Shown here: positions 1 through 6,616 of the stretch, one piece after another | Layout: every line of letters begins with the position of its first letter | Numbering within the stretch: position 1 is the first letter of the stretch | Source of the DNA: Microvirga lupini | GTDB lineage: Bacteria > Pseudomonadota > Alphaproteobacteria > Rhizobiales > Beijerinckiaceae | Direction: 5' to 3' | NCBI GenBank assembly: GCA_000517005.1 | Contig: KI912007.1 | Span: 164,655 to 206,163 of the forward strand | DNA: 41,509 nucleotides | Made by a program: the position numbers and the translations under genes | Notes under the pieces: model-generated | What the model saw: only the letters and a program-made list of their open reading frames with translations | Told to the model about the DNA's origin: nothing | Database searches by the model: none

Positions 1-30
1 CTTTGACATCGGACAGATCCACTCACGCCC

Positions 31-130
31 ATCATGGCAAGCACGAGGCCCGGCATCCCGATTGCGTGAAACGCCGTGCTTCACACAATCGAGATCACCG
101 GCACAAGACCGGTGATGATAGGCAGAGTTC
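31..130. repeat. Intergenic repeat, copy A (upstream of metY)
   Basis: This 100-bp stretch aligns along its full length with 1521-1620 on the other side of metY, in the same orientation. Shared blocks include CATGG near the start, a GGC-ATCCCGAT block, GTGCTTCA, CAATCGAGA and the GGTGATGA tail. The right part folds as a perfect hairpin, ATCACCGG paired with CCGGTGAT around a 7-nt loop. Copy A is the more degenerate copy at its left arm. It resembles the short interspersed palindromic elements common between genes in Rhizobiales. The identification as that class is from memory; the duplication itself is visible. Confidence 0.75.
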
Positions 131-143
131 CTGAACACTCTCC

Positions 144-178
144 TTGACGGAAGAACAATACGTTCTTTAAATAGAACG
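144..178 (+). promoter_or_regulatory. metY promoter with overlapping palindromic operator
   Basis: TTGACG (144-149) and TTAAAT (167-172) are separated by exactly 17 bp and fit a sigma-70 promoter about 30 bp upstream of the metY start. The -10 hexamer is framed by a perfect inverted repeat, CGTTCT (161-166) and AGAACG (173-178). A further GAAC half-site lies at 153-156. A repressor bound here would block the -10 element. The regulator is unknown. The ribosome-binding sequence AAAGGA (191-196) follows, about 10 bp before ATG 207. Confidence 0.55.
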
Positions 179-206
179 AATTCATTTCCTAAAGGAACGC
201 CCCACC

Positions 207-1490
207 ATGACCGACCGTCTGCCAGGCTTCAACACGCTCGCCATCCATGCCGGAGCGGCTCCTGATGCTGCGACCGGTGCCCGGGCTACGCCGATCTATC
301 AGACGACGTCGTTCGTCTTCGACGATGTGGATCATGCGGCTTCGCTCTTCGGCCTGCAGGCATTCGGCAATATCTATTCCCGCATCGGCAACCCGACCTG
401 CTCCGTGCTCGAGGAGCGCGTTGCGGCGCTGGAAGGCGGCACGGCGGCGCTGGCGGTCGCTTCGGGCCACGCCGCCGAGTTCCTCGTGTTCCACACCCTG
501 CTCCAGCCCGGCGACGAGTTCGTTGCGGCCAACAAGCTCTATGGCGGCTCGATCAACCAGTTCAACCATGCCTACAAGAACTTCGGCTGGAACGTAGTCT
601 GGGCCGATGCGGACGACCCGTCGTCCTTCGAGGCGGCCATCACCCCGAAAACCAAGGCCATCTTCGTCGAATCCATCGCCAATCCGGGCGGCGTGATCGT
701 CGATCTCCAGGCCATCGCGGCCATCGCCAAGAAGCATCGTATCCCGTTCATCGTCGACAACACGATGGCCACGCCCTATCTGATCCGGCCCTTCGAGCAC
801 GGAGCGGACATCATCGTCCACTCGGCCACCAAATTCCTCGGCGGACACGGCAACTCGGTCGGCGGCGTGATCGTCGATGGCGGCTCGTTCAACTTCGCGG
901 GTGACGACCGCTATCCCATGCTCTCCAAGCCGCGTCCGGAATATGCCGACATGGTGCTGGGCGAGACCTTCGGCAATTTCGGCTTTGCCATCGCGTGCCG
1001 TGTGCTCGGCCTGCGCGACCTCGGTCCGGCGCTCTCGCCGTTCAATGCCTTCCTGATCCTCAATGGAATCGAGACCCTGCCGCTGCGCATGCAGCGCCAC
1101 TCGGACAATACACTCGCCGTGGCTGAACACCTAGCGAACCACAGCAAGGTTTCCTGGGTCAGCTATCCGGGCCTGCGCTCGGACCGCTATCATAATCTCG
1201 CCAAGCAGTATTGCCCAAAGGGTGCCGGCGCGGTGTTCACCTTCGGACTCAAGGGCGGCTACGAGGCCGGCGTGAAGCTGGTCTCGAACCTCAAGCTGTT
1301 CTCGCACCTGGCCAATATCGGCGACACTCGCTCCCTGGTGATCCACCCGGCCTCGACCACTCACCGCCAACTCACGGACGAGCAGAAGACGAAGGCCGGA
1401 GCAGGACCGGAGGTGGTGCGCCTCTCCATCGGCCTCGAAGACACGCAGGACCTGATCGACGACCTCAATCAGGCACTCGACGCAGCGTAA
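207..1490 (+). CDS. metY: O-acetylhomoserine sulfhydrylase (aminocarboxypropyltransferase), PLP-dependent
   Basis: A 427-residue cytosolic enzyme of the Cys/Met-metabolism PLP family. It converts O-acetylhomoserine plus sulfide (or methanethiol) to homocysteine (or methionine). The N-terminal Y-S-R-I-G-N-P-T segment (about 57-64) and the PLP-lysine motif HSATKFLGGH with K209 are present, as is the long-form length typical of MetY (about 430; MetB/MetZ are nearer 390-400). The start at ATG 207 is set by the family N-terminus and the AAAGGA motif upstream. It is monocistronic: its own promoter lies at 144-172 and a strong hairpin terminator follows at 1642-1670. Both flanks carry copies of one intergenic repeat. 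Substrate preference (acetyl- versus succinyl-homoserine) is inferred from overall similarity. Confidence 0.93.
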   Translation: MTDRLPGFNTLAIHAGAAPDAATGARATPIYQTTSFVFDDVDHAASLFGLQAFGNIYSRIGNPTCSVLEERVAALEGGTAALAVASGHAAEFLVFHTLLQPGDEFVAANKLYGGSINQFNHAYKNFGWNVVWADADDPSSFEAAITPKTKAIFVESIANPGGVIVDLQAIAAIAKKHRIPFIVDNTMATPYLIRPFEHGADIIVHSATKFLGGHGNSVGGVIVDGGSFNFAGDDRYPMLSKPRPEYADMVLGETFGNFGFAIACRVLGLRDLGPALSPFNAFLILNGIETLPLRMQRHSDNTLAVAEHLANHSKVSWVSYPGLRSDRYHNLAKQYCPKGAGAVFTFGLKGGYEAGVKLVSNLKLFSHLANIGDTRSLVIHPASTTHRQLTDEQKTKAGAGPEVVRLSIGLEDTQDLIDDLNQALDAA

Positions 1491-1520
1491 GCCGCGTCTC
1501 CCATTTCAAATGGCTCACCT

Positions 1521-1620
1521 CGTCATGGCCGGGCTTGCCCCGGCTATCCCGATAATGTGAGGCGCAGTGCTTCAACCAATCGAGACCACCGGCCCAAGGC
1601 CGGTGATGACGGAAAGAGTC
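1521..1620. repeat. Intergenic repeat, copy B (downstream of metY)
   Basis: Second copy of the element at 31-130. Here the inverted-repeat design is clear: the left arm, CGTCATGGCCGGGCTTG (1521-1537), resembles the reverse complement of the right end, CAAGGCCGGTGATGACG (1595-1611). Inside the right arm, CACCGGCC and GGCCGGTG form a perfect 8-bp hairpin. The element lies between the metY stop and its terminator, so it is probably transcribed as part of the 3' UTR. Confidence 0.75.
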
Positions 1621-1641
1621 ATCGTAAGACGATCGGAAAGT

Positions 1642-1670
1642 AAGAAGGGCGGCTCCAGGCCGCCCTTCTT
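1642..1670. terminator. Bidirectional terminator between metY and the parA-like gene
   Basis: A perfect 12-bp stem, AAGAAGGGCGGC (1642-1653) with GCCGCCCTTCTT (1659-1670), closes a 5-nt loop. U-rich ends lie on both strands. It sits between two convergent genes and can serve both. Confidence 0.8.
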
Positions 1671-1690
1671 GTTGAGATGCTGCGCGACAC

Positions 1691-2365
1691 TTACGCAGCG
1701 CGAGACGTACCGGCTTTCTTGTAGGTGTTGTGGATCGCATTGAGCGAACGCTCGAGAGCCGTCCAGAGGCGACCGATCTCCTCGGCCCCTTGCGAATTCG
1801 CGTCGTATTCCCGTGCGCCCTCACCCGTTGCGAGGGAGAGCGTCAGTTCAGGGCGATGCGTGATCTGGCCGGCCCAGACCGGAACCTGGAGCGCGTTCAG
1901 AGCACCGCGCGCATCCGAAACCACATGAGCCTCGGTATCCCCGTGCTTGGCGGGAGCGGCGTTGATGACTGCAGCGTAGGGCTTGCGGTGTTCGCGAGCG
2001 ATGGCGACCGTATCCTGCAGAGCCGCGATGTCGAACAGGCTTGCTCGGGTCGGAATGATCACGAGCGTGGCGTGCTTGATCGCTTCCGCAACGATCGAGG
2101 ACTTGTTCGGGGGCGTATCGACCAGCACCCATTCATAGCCCTCGCGCTTCGCTTCCTTGAGGGCATCGCCGATGTGGCGGGTATTGTGCTTGAGGCCCAG
2201 ATATTCTTGATTGCGGATCTTGTGCCAGAGAGACAGGGAGCCCTGCGGATCGTTGTCGATCAGCAATGTTGGGCGTGAAGGGTTGGCGATATAACTCGCA
2301 AGGTGAGCAGCAAGCGTGCTCTTCCCCGAGCCGCCTTTCCGCGAAGCAAAGACCAGCACATTCAT
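1691..2365 (-). CDS. Orphan ParA/MinD-family P-loop ATPase
   Basis: A 224-residue cytosolic ATPase. The deviant Walker A motif KGGSGKST (residues 10-17) at the extreme N-terminus, the DNDPQGSL switch-I-like segment (about 45-52) and LVDTPP (about 80-85) define the ParA family. Members position DNA, chemosensory clusters or other cargo by cycling on the nucleoid. The start is ATG 2365, because GAGGAG lies 6 nt upstream; an upstream in-frame start would add nine residues without a better ribosome site. No parB, centromere-like iterons or chemotaxis genes are nearby, so the cargo is unknown. It stands alone, ends at the shared terminator 1642-1670, and has a 213-bp leader separating it from a small possible ORF on the same strand. 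Confidence 0.85.
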   Translation of the reverse strand: MNVLVFASRKGGSGKSTLAAHLASYIANPSRPTLLIDNDPQGSLSLWHKIRNQEYLGLKHNTRHIGDALKEAKREGYEWVLVDTPPNKSSIVAEAIKHATLVIIPTRASLFDIAALQDTVAIAREHRKPYAAVINAAPAKHGDTEAHVVSDARGALNALQVPVWAGQITHRPELTLSLATGEGAREYDANSQGAEEIGRLWTALERSLNAIHNTYKKAGTSRAA

Positions 2366-2577
2366 GCCTGACTCCTCATAAGCCTGTTCCAACAGCCCTG
2401 CATCTAGGGGTTAACCTATCTTAATATTGTTCACCTGCAGCAGAGCAAGTACTGATTTCCTAATTCCTGCCGTATTCCCACTACGATTTTTTGCGGTCGA
2501 TGATTTCGATTCCTCAATCCGAAGCCTTTGATCCACGGCAGATTCGGTTTCCGCAAGCCTTCGAAGGGGCCCCGGTT

Positions 2578-2748
2578 TTACGAGTTGAGGCGAGAGAAAG
2601 CCTGTTCAGAAAGCTTATCCTTGATGAACTGACCGGGACGTCCTGACCTGAGCCATTCAAGCCAGTCTTCAACCAGATTCGTCAGGTATTGCGGGCGCAT
2701 CCCAAGCTTTGCAATGGCTTCATATCCTATGAAGGTTGCCTTGAATTC
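2578..2748 (-). pseudogene. Possible gene remnant or very small protein
   Basis: One minus-strand frame is open from just after a TAG (2749-2751) to TAA (2578-2580) and gives a protein-like sequence of about 56 residues. Its core contains YEAIAKLGMRPQYL followed by an amphipathic stretch rich in W, E and L. No ATG exists at the N-terminal end of the open frame. The first in-frame ATG is at 2700 and has no convincing Shine-Dalgarno, which would give 40 residues. I do not recognise the family. It could be the 3' end of a decayed gene or a small protein starting at an unusual codon. It is otherwise the only structure in the 2366-2773 gap apart from parA leader sequence. Confidence 0.3.
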
Positions 2749-2773
2749 CTAATCCGCAACCCCTTTCAGAGTC

Positions 2774-2798
2774 GGAACCACCCTTCCATTTGGCCGTT
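2774..2798 (+). promoter_or_regulatory. EcfG-type general stress response promoter
   Basis: GGAAC (2774-2778), exactly 16 nt, then CGTT (2795-2798). This matches the GGAAC-N16/17-CGTT consensus of the alphaproteobacterial general-stress sigma factor EcfG. It lies 35 bp upstream of the ATG at 2834 and is followed by the AGGAG ribosome site at about 2822. Confidence 0.65.
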
Positions 2799-2833
2799 AA
2801 GCTCCAGACTTCACCAGTCTTAGGAGCTGACAA

Positions 2834-3250
2834 ATGACGAAGAAGATCTTGTTTGCAGGCGCTGTTCTCGTGGCCCTCGCCCCGGTCGGCGCATTCGCCC
2901 AGGACCCGGCCGCTGGCGGTGCCGCTGCCGGTGCTGCCACGGGGGCCGTTGGCGGCGCGATCGTCGGTGGCCCGGTCGGTGCGGCTGTTGGCGGCGTGAC
3001 CGGAGCGATCGTCGGCGGTCTGGCGGGCGAAGCTCAACCCCGCTTCCGTCAACATGTCGTCACGCAGGGCGTCCCGTCCTACCGCTACACGGAAGAGGTC
3101 CGTGTCGGTGCGACCCTGCCCGCTTCCGGCGTGACCTATTATGAGGTTCCCGCCGAGTACGGCGTGACCAACTATCGCTACACCGTGGTGAACGATACTC
3201 CGGTTCTGGTCGAGCCCGGCACCCGCCGCATCGTCCAGGTCATCCGCTAA
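2834..3250 (+). CDS. Secreted glycine-zipper protein with C-terminal DUF1236-like domain
   Basis: A 138-residue exported protein. A Sec signal peptide (about residues 1-22, ending GAFAQ) is followed by a Gly/Ala-rich zipper with GGxxxG-type repeats (about 27-67). The C-terminal half, rich in V, Y and P, resembles DUF1236 (EVRVGATLPASGVTYYEVP, then a second YRYTVVNDTPVLVEP-type segment). The zipper suggests membrane association or oligomerisation; no biochemical function is known. ATG 2834 has AGGAG 7 nt upstream. The perfect EcfG-type promoter at 2774-2798 predicts induction in the general stress response. The gene is monocistronic and ends at a terminator at 3273-3300. Confidence 0.82.
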   Translation: MTKKILFAGAVLVALAPVGAFAQDPAAGGAAAGAATGAVGGAIVGGPVGAAVGGVTGAIVGGLAGEAQPRFRQHVVTQGVPSYRYTEEVRVGATLPASGVTYYEVPAEYGVTNYRYTVVNDTPVLVEPGTRRIVQVIR

Positions 3251-3272
3251 ATCCAAGCGGACGTTGAGTTTG

Positions 3273-3300
3273 GGGCGGCCTCATCGGCCGCCCTTTTCTT
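3273..3300 (+). terminator. Rho-independent terminator of the DUF1236 gene
   Basis: GGGCGGCC (3273-3280) pairs with GGCCGCCC (3286-3293) around a 5-nt loop, followed by TTTTCTT. It also lies just past the convergent ctaA stop. Confidence 0.85.
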
Positions 3301-3303
3301 ATG

Positions 3304-4374
3304 TCAGACTGTACTCACGCGGGCATGAACCACGGCCATGGCAAGCACGGCCATGGCGAAGACCTGATGCGCCAAGCCGGCCCACAGCGGCACCGCAAGC
3401 AGCAGCGTTACGATCCCAAGAACCATCTGCGCCAGCGTCAAACCGGCCATGCCAGTTGCGCGAGCGGCGGTTTTCGAGGACGGAGACCGCTGGCGGATGG
3501 TCCACGCATGCCACACGGCAAAGGCGACGATGACGTAGGCCACGAGGCGGTGGTTGAACTGAACCAGGACGACATTATCGACGAAGTTCTCGATCCAAGG
3601 CTTGACCACGAACAGGGCTGGGGCCGGTGGGACGAGAGCGCCATCCATCAGAGGCCAAGTGTTGTAGGTCAGGCCGGCTTTTGACCCGGCCACAAGGCCG
3701 CCCAGCGCAATCTGGAGGAGGATCAGACCGACGAGGATTCGGGGCGCATAGCCTGCCCGGGTCTCCTGCTCGATAGAGTCGGAACGGTCCTTCAATCCCG
3801 AGGCCACCCAGACGAGGCAGGCCAGAATGATGCTGGCGACCGTCAGGTGCAGGGCGAGCTTGATCGGTGCGACGGCGGTCATGCCCGGCTCGAGACCGGA
3901 TGCCACCATGATCCAGCCGATGGCACCCTGAAGGCCCCCCAGGGCTCCGATCCCGAGCAGGGTCAGTGCCAGCCTGCCCTTGATGATCCCCCGAGCCCAG
4001 AACCAGACCAGCGGCACGAAGAAGACGAGGCCGATCAGGCGGCCGAGCTGCCGGTGTCCCCACTCCCAGGCATAGATGAACTTGAACTCCGGCAGGGTCA
4101 TGCCCTTGTTGACGAGTTCATACTGCGAAATTTGCCGGTATTTCTCGAACTCCGCCATCCAGGCCTGCTCGGTCAGCGGCGGAATGGCACCGGTGACAGG
4201 CTTCCATTCCGTGATCGAGAGGCCGGAGCCGGTCAGGCGCGTGGCACCGCCAACCGCGACCATCAGCACAACCAGGGCAGCGAGGCAGTAGATCCAGGTG
4301 CGAACGGCGGACAGGGACCGGCTTTGAGGCGCGCGCGCCAACGGCACGCCCTCGGTGGAGGCTGCGACAGCCAT
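3304..4374 (-). CDS. ctaA: Heme A synthase (COX15/CtaA family)
   Basis: A 356-residue inner-membrane protein that oxidises heme O to heme A for cytochrome c oxidase. Several hydrophobic helices are visible. Histidines in the helix context typical of the family are the EWGHRQLGR His (about residue 107), the ALHLTVA His, the QFNHRLVAY His and the late AHQVF His; these ligate or surround the heme groups. The N-terminal motif GGATRLTGSGLSITEW is a hallmark of the alphaproteobacterial/mitochondrial (type 2) COX15 form. I chose ATG 4374 because GAGAG precedes it by 5 nt; the ATG at 4386 has no ribosome site. It is alone, divergent from the DUF2842 gene; no cox genes are in the window. Confidence 0.93.
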   Translation of the reverse strand: MAVAASTEGVPLARAPQSRSLSAVRTWIYCLAALVVLMVAVGGATRLTGSGLSITEWKPVTGAIPPLTEQAWMAEFEKYRQISQYELVNKGMTLPEFKFIYAWEWGHRQLGRLIGLVFFVPLVWFWARGIIKGRLALTLLGIGALGGLQGAIGWIMVASGLEPGMTAVAPIKLALHLTVASIILACLVWVASGLKDRSDSIEQETRAGYAPRILVGLILLQIALGGLVAGSKAGLTYNTWPLMDGALVPPAPALFVVKPWIENFVDNVVLVQFNHRLVAYVIVAFAVWHAWTIRQRSPSSKTAARATGMAGLTLAQMVLGIVTLLLAVPLWAGLAHQVFAMAVLAMAVVHARVSTV

Positions 4375-4505
4375 GCTCACTCTCATCGTCGATTAGGGCT
4401 TGAACCCAGGGTATGGACGTCACATAGAGGCTATGCCTCCAGGAGGCAATTCATGCCGGTGACGCACCGTCACGGCGCGACGTCAATGATTTGAGGGTTT
4501 CGGCC

Positions 4506-4715
4506 ATGGGCATTCGCCTGCGCAAGCTGATCGGCACGGTAGTCATGCTGGCCTTCATCATTTTCTACGCGCTGTTCGCAATGGCGATTGCCGAAGGCCG
4601 GATCACGCAGGCGCCGAAACTCCTCCAGACCGTCGCCTATATCGTGCTTGGCCTGATCTGGATCATCCCGCTCATGCCTCTGGTTCGCTGGATGGCGAAG
4701 CCGGACAAATCCTAA
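4506..4715 (+). CDS. DUF2842 small membrane protein
   Basis: A 69-residue protein with two hydrophobic helices (about residues 9-29 and 42-62) separated by a short polar linker, and a basic N-terminus (GIRLRKL) and C-terminus. Size and layout match DUF2842, a small inner-membrane family found mainly in Alphaproteobacteria with no known role. The start is ATG 4506; GAGGG lies upstream at about 4492, and an in-frame TTG at 4491 is a weaker option. Its stop overlaps the stop of the next, convergent gene by four bases. Confidence 0.75.
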   Translation: MGIRLRKLIGTVVMLAFIIFYALFAMAIAEGRITQAPKLLQTVAYIVLGLIWIIPLMPLVRWMAKPDKS

Positions 4716-4906
4716 GCTCCGCCGATCCCTTCGATGATCGTTCCCGTGCCGCCGCAGATCGGGCATGGCGTGACGCCGATGCGGCCGCTGCCTTTGCATT
4801 CGGGGCAAATATTCTCGCCTGCACCAGGAGTCCCCGGCTCGGCCTGATCACCGGGATTGAGCTTCGTCTGATCGGAAGTGGCCTGATCTTTTGGTGTGCT
4901 GGACAT
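4712..4906 (-). CDS. Small protein with DnaJ-type CxxCxGxG zinc motifs
   Basis: A 64-residue protein. Its N-terminal half is polar and probably disordered (rich in P, G, D, K). Its C-terminal half has CPECKGSGRIG and CPICGGTGTI, the paired CxxCxGxG motif that binds one zinc in DnaJ and related chaperone zinc domains. One zinc site is therefore likely; the partner is unknown. The start could be ATG 4906 or, in frame, ATG 4930; neither has a strong ribosome site. It ends tail-to-tail with the DUF2842 gene, overlapping by four bases. Confidence 0.65.
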   Translation of the reverse strand: MSSTPKDQATSDQTKLNPGDQAEPGTPGAGENICPECKGSGRIGVTPCPICGGTGTIIEGIGGA

Positions 4907-4971
4907 GGCTAAGCTCGCTTGAGATTTCATGCGATCAACGCGGCAGCCGAATCCAGGTTGCTGAAACGGGC

Positions 4972-4999
4972 AAAAGAAAAGGCCCGCCGGATGCGGGCC
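4972..4999 (-). terminator. Terminator of the 5012-5374 gene
   Basis: On the minus strand GGCCCGC and GCGGGCC (plus-strand 4981-4987 and 4993-4999) form a stem with a 5-nt loop, followed by TTTTCTTTT. Confidence 0.85.
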
Positions 5000-5011
5000 C
5001 TTCCGAATTCC

Positions 5012-5374
5012 TTACCGGCAGACGCGACGGCTGCGATGCTCCCAGCCCCAGCCGGGAACCCATTCCCGGTAACGCTCGGTGAAGCAACGCTCCACATAGA
5101 CTTCGCGGACAGGGCGCTCGTAGTAGACCGGCCCGCGCTCTTCGACATAGACCGGCGGCGGGGGCGGCGGAGGCGCGCGATAGACGACCGGCGGCTGAGG
5201 CTGGGCCACGGCCGCTCCGACGGCGGCGCCGACGGCAAGACCTCCCAGGGCCCCGAGAGCCACGGCAGCGCCGGGAGACAGGCGATCACGCGCTGCAGCC
5301 GGTTGAGCGGCTGCCAGGCCGGTAACCAGCGCCAGAGCCGCGGCAGTACCGGAAACAAGACGGAAGATCTTCAT
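5012..5374 (-). CDS. Secreted small protein, glycine-zipper then proline-rich
   Basis: A 120-residue exported protein of unknown function. A Sec signal peptide (about 1-23) is followed by a Gly/Ala helix with GALGGLAVGAAVGAAV (glycine zipper, about 40-57). Then come a poly-proline run (PPPPPPP) and a basic, aromatic tail with two cysteines (RCFTERYREW and RRVCR) that could form a disulfide in the periplasm. Layout is like many rhizobial cell-surface or envelope proteins. The start is ATG 5374: AGGTG lies 6 nt upstream, whereas in-frame GTG/ATG codons just before overlap that site. Its own terminator follows at 4972-4999. Confidence 0.7.
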   Translation of the reverse strand: MKIFRLVSGTAAALALVTGLAAAQPAAARDRLSPGAAVALGALGGLAVGAAVGAAVAQPQPPVVYRAPPPPPPPVYVEERGPVYYERPVREVYVERCFTERYREWVPGWGWEHRSRRVCR

Positions 5375-5613
5375 GATCATCACCTACGACAGGAGGGAGG
5401 CCGTATGCCTTCCTCTTCATGTCATGAGATATACTGTTCAAAACCTCTCTGAAAGCTGAACAGAATGTGGCAAAGCTTGGGCTTAAGCCAATCTTGCCCG
5501 AATGGTGATCAACCTCTTAAGACCCTTGCTCGTCCCTTAACGGCTCCAGTCGACACCGTTCAGGCGCCGGTGCTGCGCAGCGGCACCGACAACAGCACGC
5601 GGACCAGGTCGGC

Positions 5614-6603
5614 CTAGCGGTTGGTATCGGTTTTCCGGAAAAGGTTCTTCAGGTGGAAGACGACCGTGGTCTGGGCAACTTCGAGCTCTTCGGCAATCTG
5701 ATCGAGGCGCTTGCCATCGATCAGCATGAGGGCGACCCGCGTCTCAGAAGGCGTCAGGTTATAGAGACGGACAAGCGTATCGCCCGAGACCTTGGCCCGC
5801 TGTTCCGTGTCGATCACGAGCAGGACGACGGCCTCCGGCCTCTCCTCAACAGAGAAACGCTGTCCGGGGATCAGGACGAGATAAGGTCGCCCTCCCGAGA
5901 TCCGCGGGAACGAGACGATCTCATCAAGGGCCTCCTCCTCGAAGGCCTTTTCAATGGCCGAATAGAGCTTGCTGTTCTGCTTGGCCACCGAACCTTTCAG
6001 GATACCCTGCGAGACGCTGAGGCCATCGTCCTCGGCGAGGATGCGCAGCGCCTCCTTGTTCATCACGCGAACGCCGCCAGCCTCATTGACGATCACCACA
6101 CCGACGAGAAAGCGGTCGAAGGCAAAGGTCGCCTTGTAGAGGGCATCGACGGTACGCCCCTTCGAGGATTTCAGGATTTCCTGCCAGGATTCTTCAGCCC
6201 TGTGGACGGCGCTCGTCTGAACGCGGGCGACCTGATCGAGGCGGGCGGCAATGGTCGCCAGCAGAATCTCATAGTCGATCGGCTTGACGAGGTAATCGTC
6301 CGCTCCTGCCTGCTTGCCGGTGAGAACGTCATTCCGCTCGGCCAGGGCCGTCAGGAAGATGAAGGGAACGTCGGACATCGTGCCCTGCTCGCGCAAGGCC
6401 TTGAGCACATCGTAGCCGCCAAGGCCCGGCATGGTGATATCACAGAGGACGAGATCGGGACGATGCCTGTCGAGGAGGCTGAGCGCCTCGCTACCGTTGG
6501 CAGCTTGGAGCACGCGGTAATTGGCTGCCTCCAGCTCTTCGGCGATGTCGCCTCTCAGATCATCTTCGTCTTCTACGCAGAGAATTGTTTTTTGATCATT
6601 CAT
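5614..6603 (-). CDS. Response regulator, REC + PAS-like + LuxR-type HTH, probably cut short by an amber codon
   Basis: A 329-residue cytosolic regulator. The receiver domain (about 5-120) has the acidic pocket E11/D12, phospho-acceptor D55 (LCDITMPG), T85 and K107 (LVKPID). A PAS-like middle (about 150-250) precedes a LuxR/GerE-type HTH (about 270-329) with LTPSETRVALMLIDG and the recognition helix AQTTVVFHLKNLFRKT. The frame stops at TAG 5614-5616 right after TNR. Reading on in frame gives ADLVRVLLSVPLRSTGA and then TGA at 5560-5562, which is exactly the missing final helix of such an HTH. A CAG-to-TAG change is therefore likely and the dimerisation helix is lost. The gene follows the histidine-kinase gene by 13 bp and is its cognate partner. 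Confidence 0.85.
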   Translation of the reverse strand: MNDQKTILCVEDEDDLRGDIAEELEAANYRVLQAANGSEALSLLDRHRPDLVLCDITMPGLGGYDVLKALREQGTMSDVPFIFLTALAERNDVLTGKQAGADDYLVKPIDYEILLATIAARLDQVARVQTSAVHRAEESWQEILKSSKGRTVDALYKATFAFDRFLVGVVIVNEAGGVRVMNKEALRILAEDDGLSVSQGILKGSVAKQNSKLYSAIEKAFEEEALDEIVSFPRISGGRPYLVLIPGQRFSVEERPEAVVLLVIDTEQRAKVSGDTLVRLYNLTPSETRVALMLIDGKRLDQIAEELEVAQTTVVFHLKNLFRKTDTNR

Positions 6604-6616
6604 TGGAGTCAGTCAC

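Noticed and set aside
131-206. SAM-II riboswitch expected upstream of some alphaproteobacterial methionine genes
   Set aside because: The leader after the predicted -10 is about 30 nt and shows no pseudoknot-forming segments; there is no room for the aptamer.
2411-2424. CtrA-like box TTAA-CCTATC-TTAA upstream of the parA-like gene
   Set aside because: The spacer is 6 bp, whereas CtrA sites need 7 bp between the TTAA halves. It may still be a weak site but is not supported.
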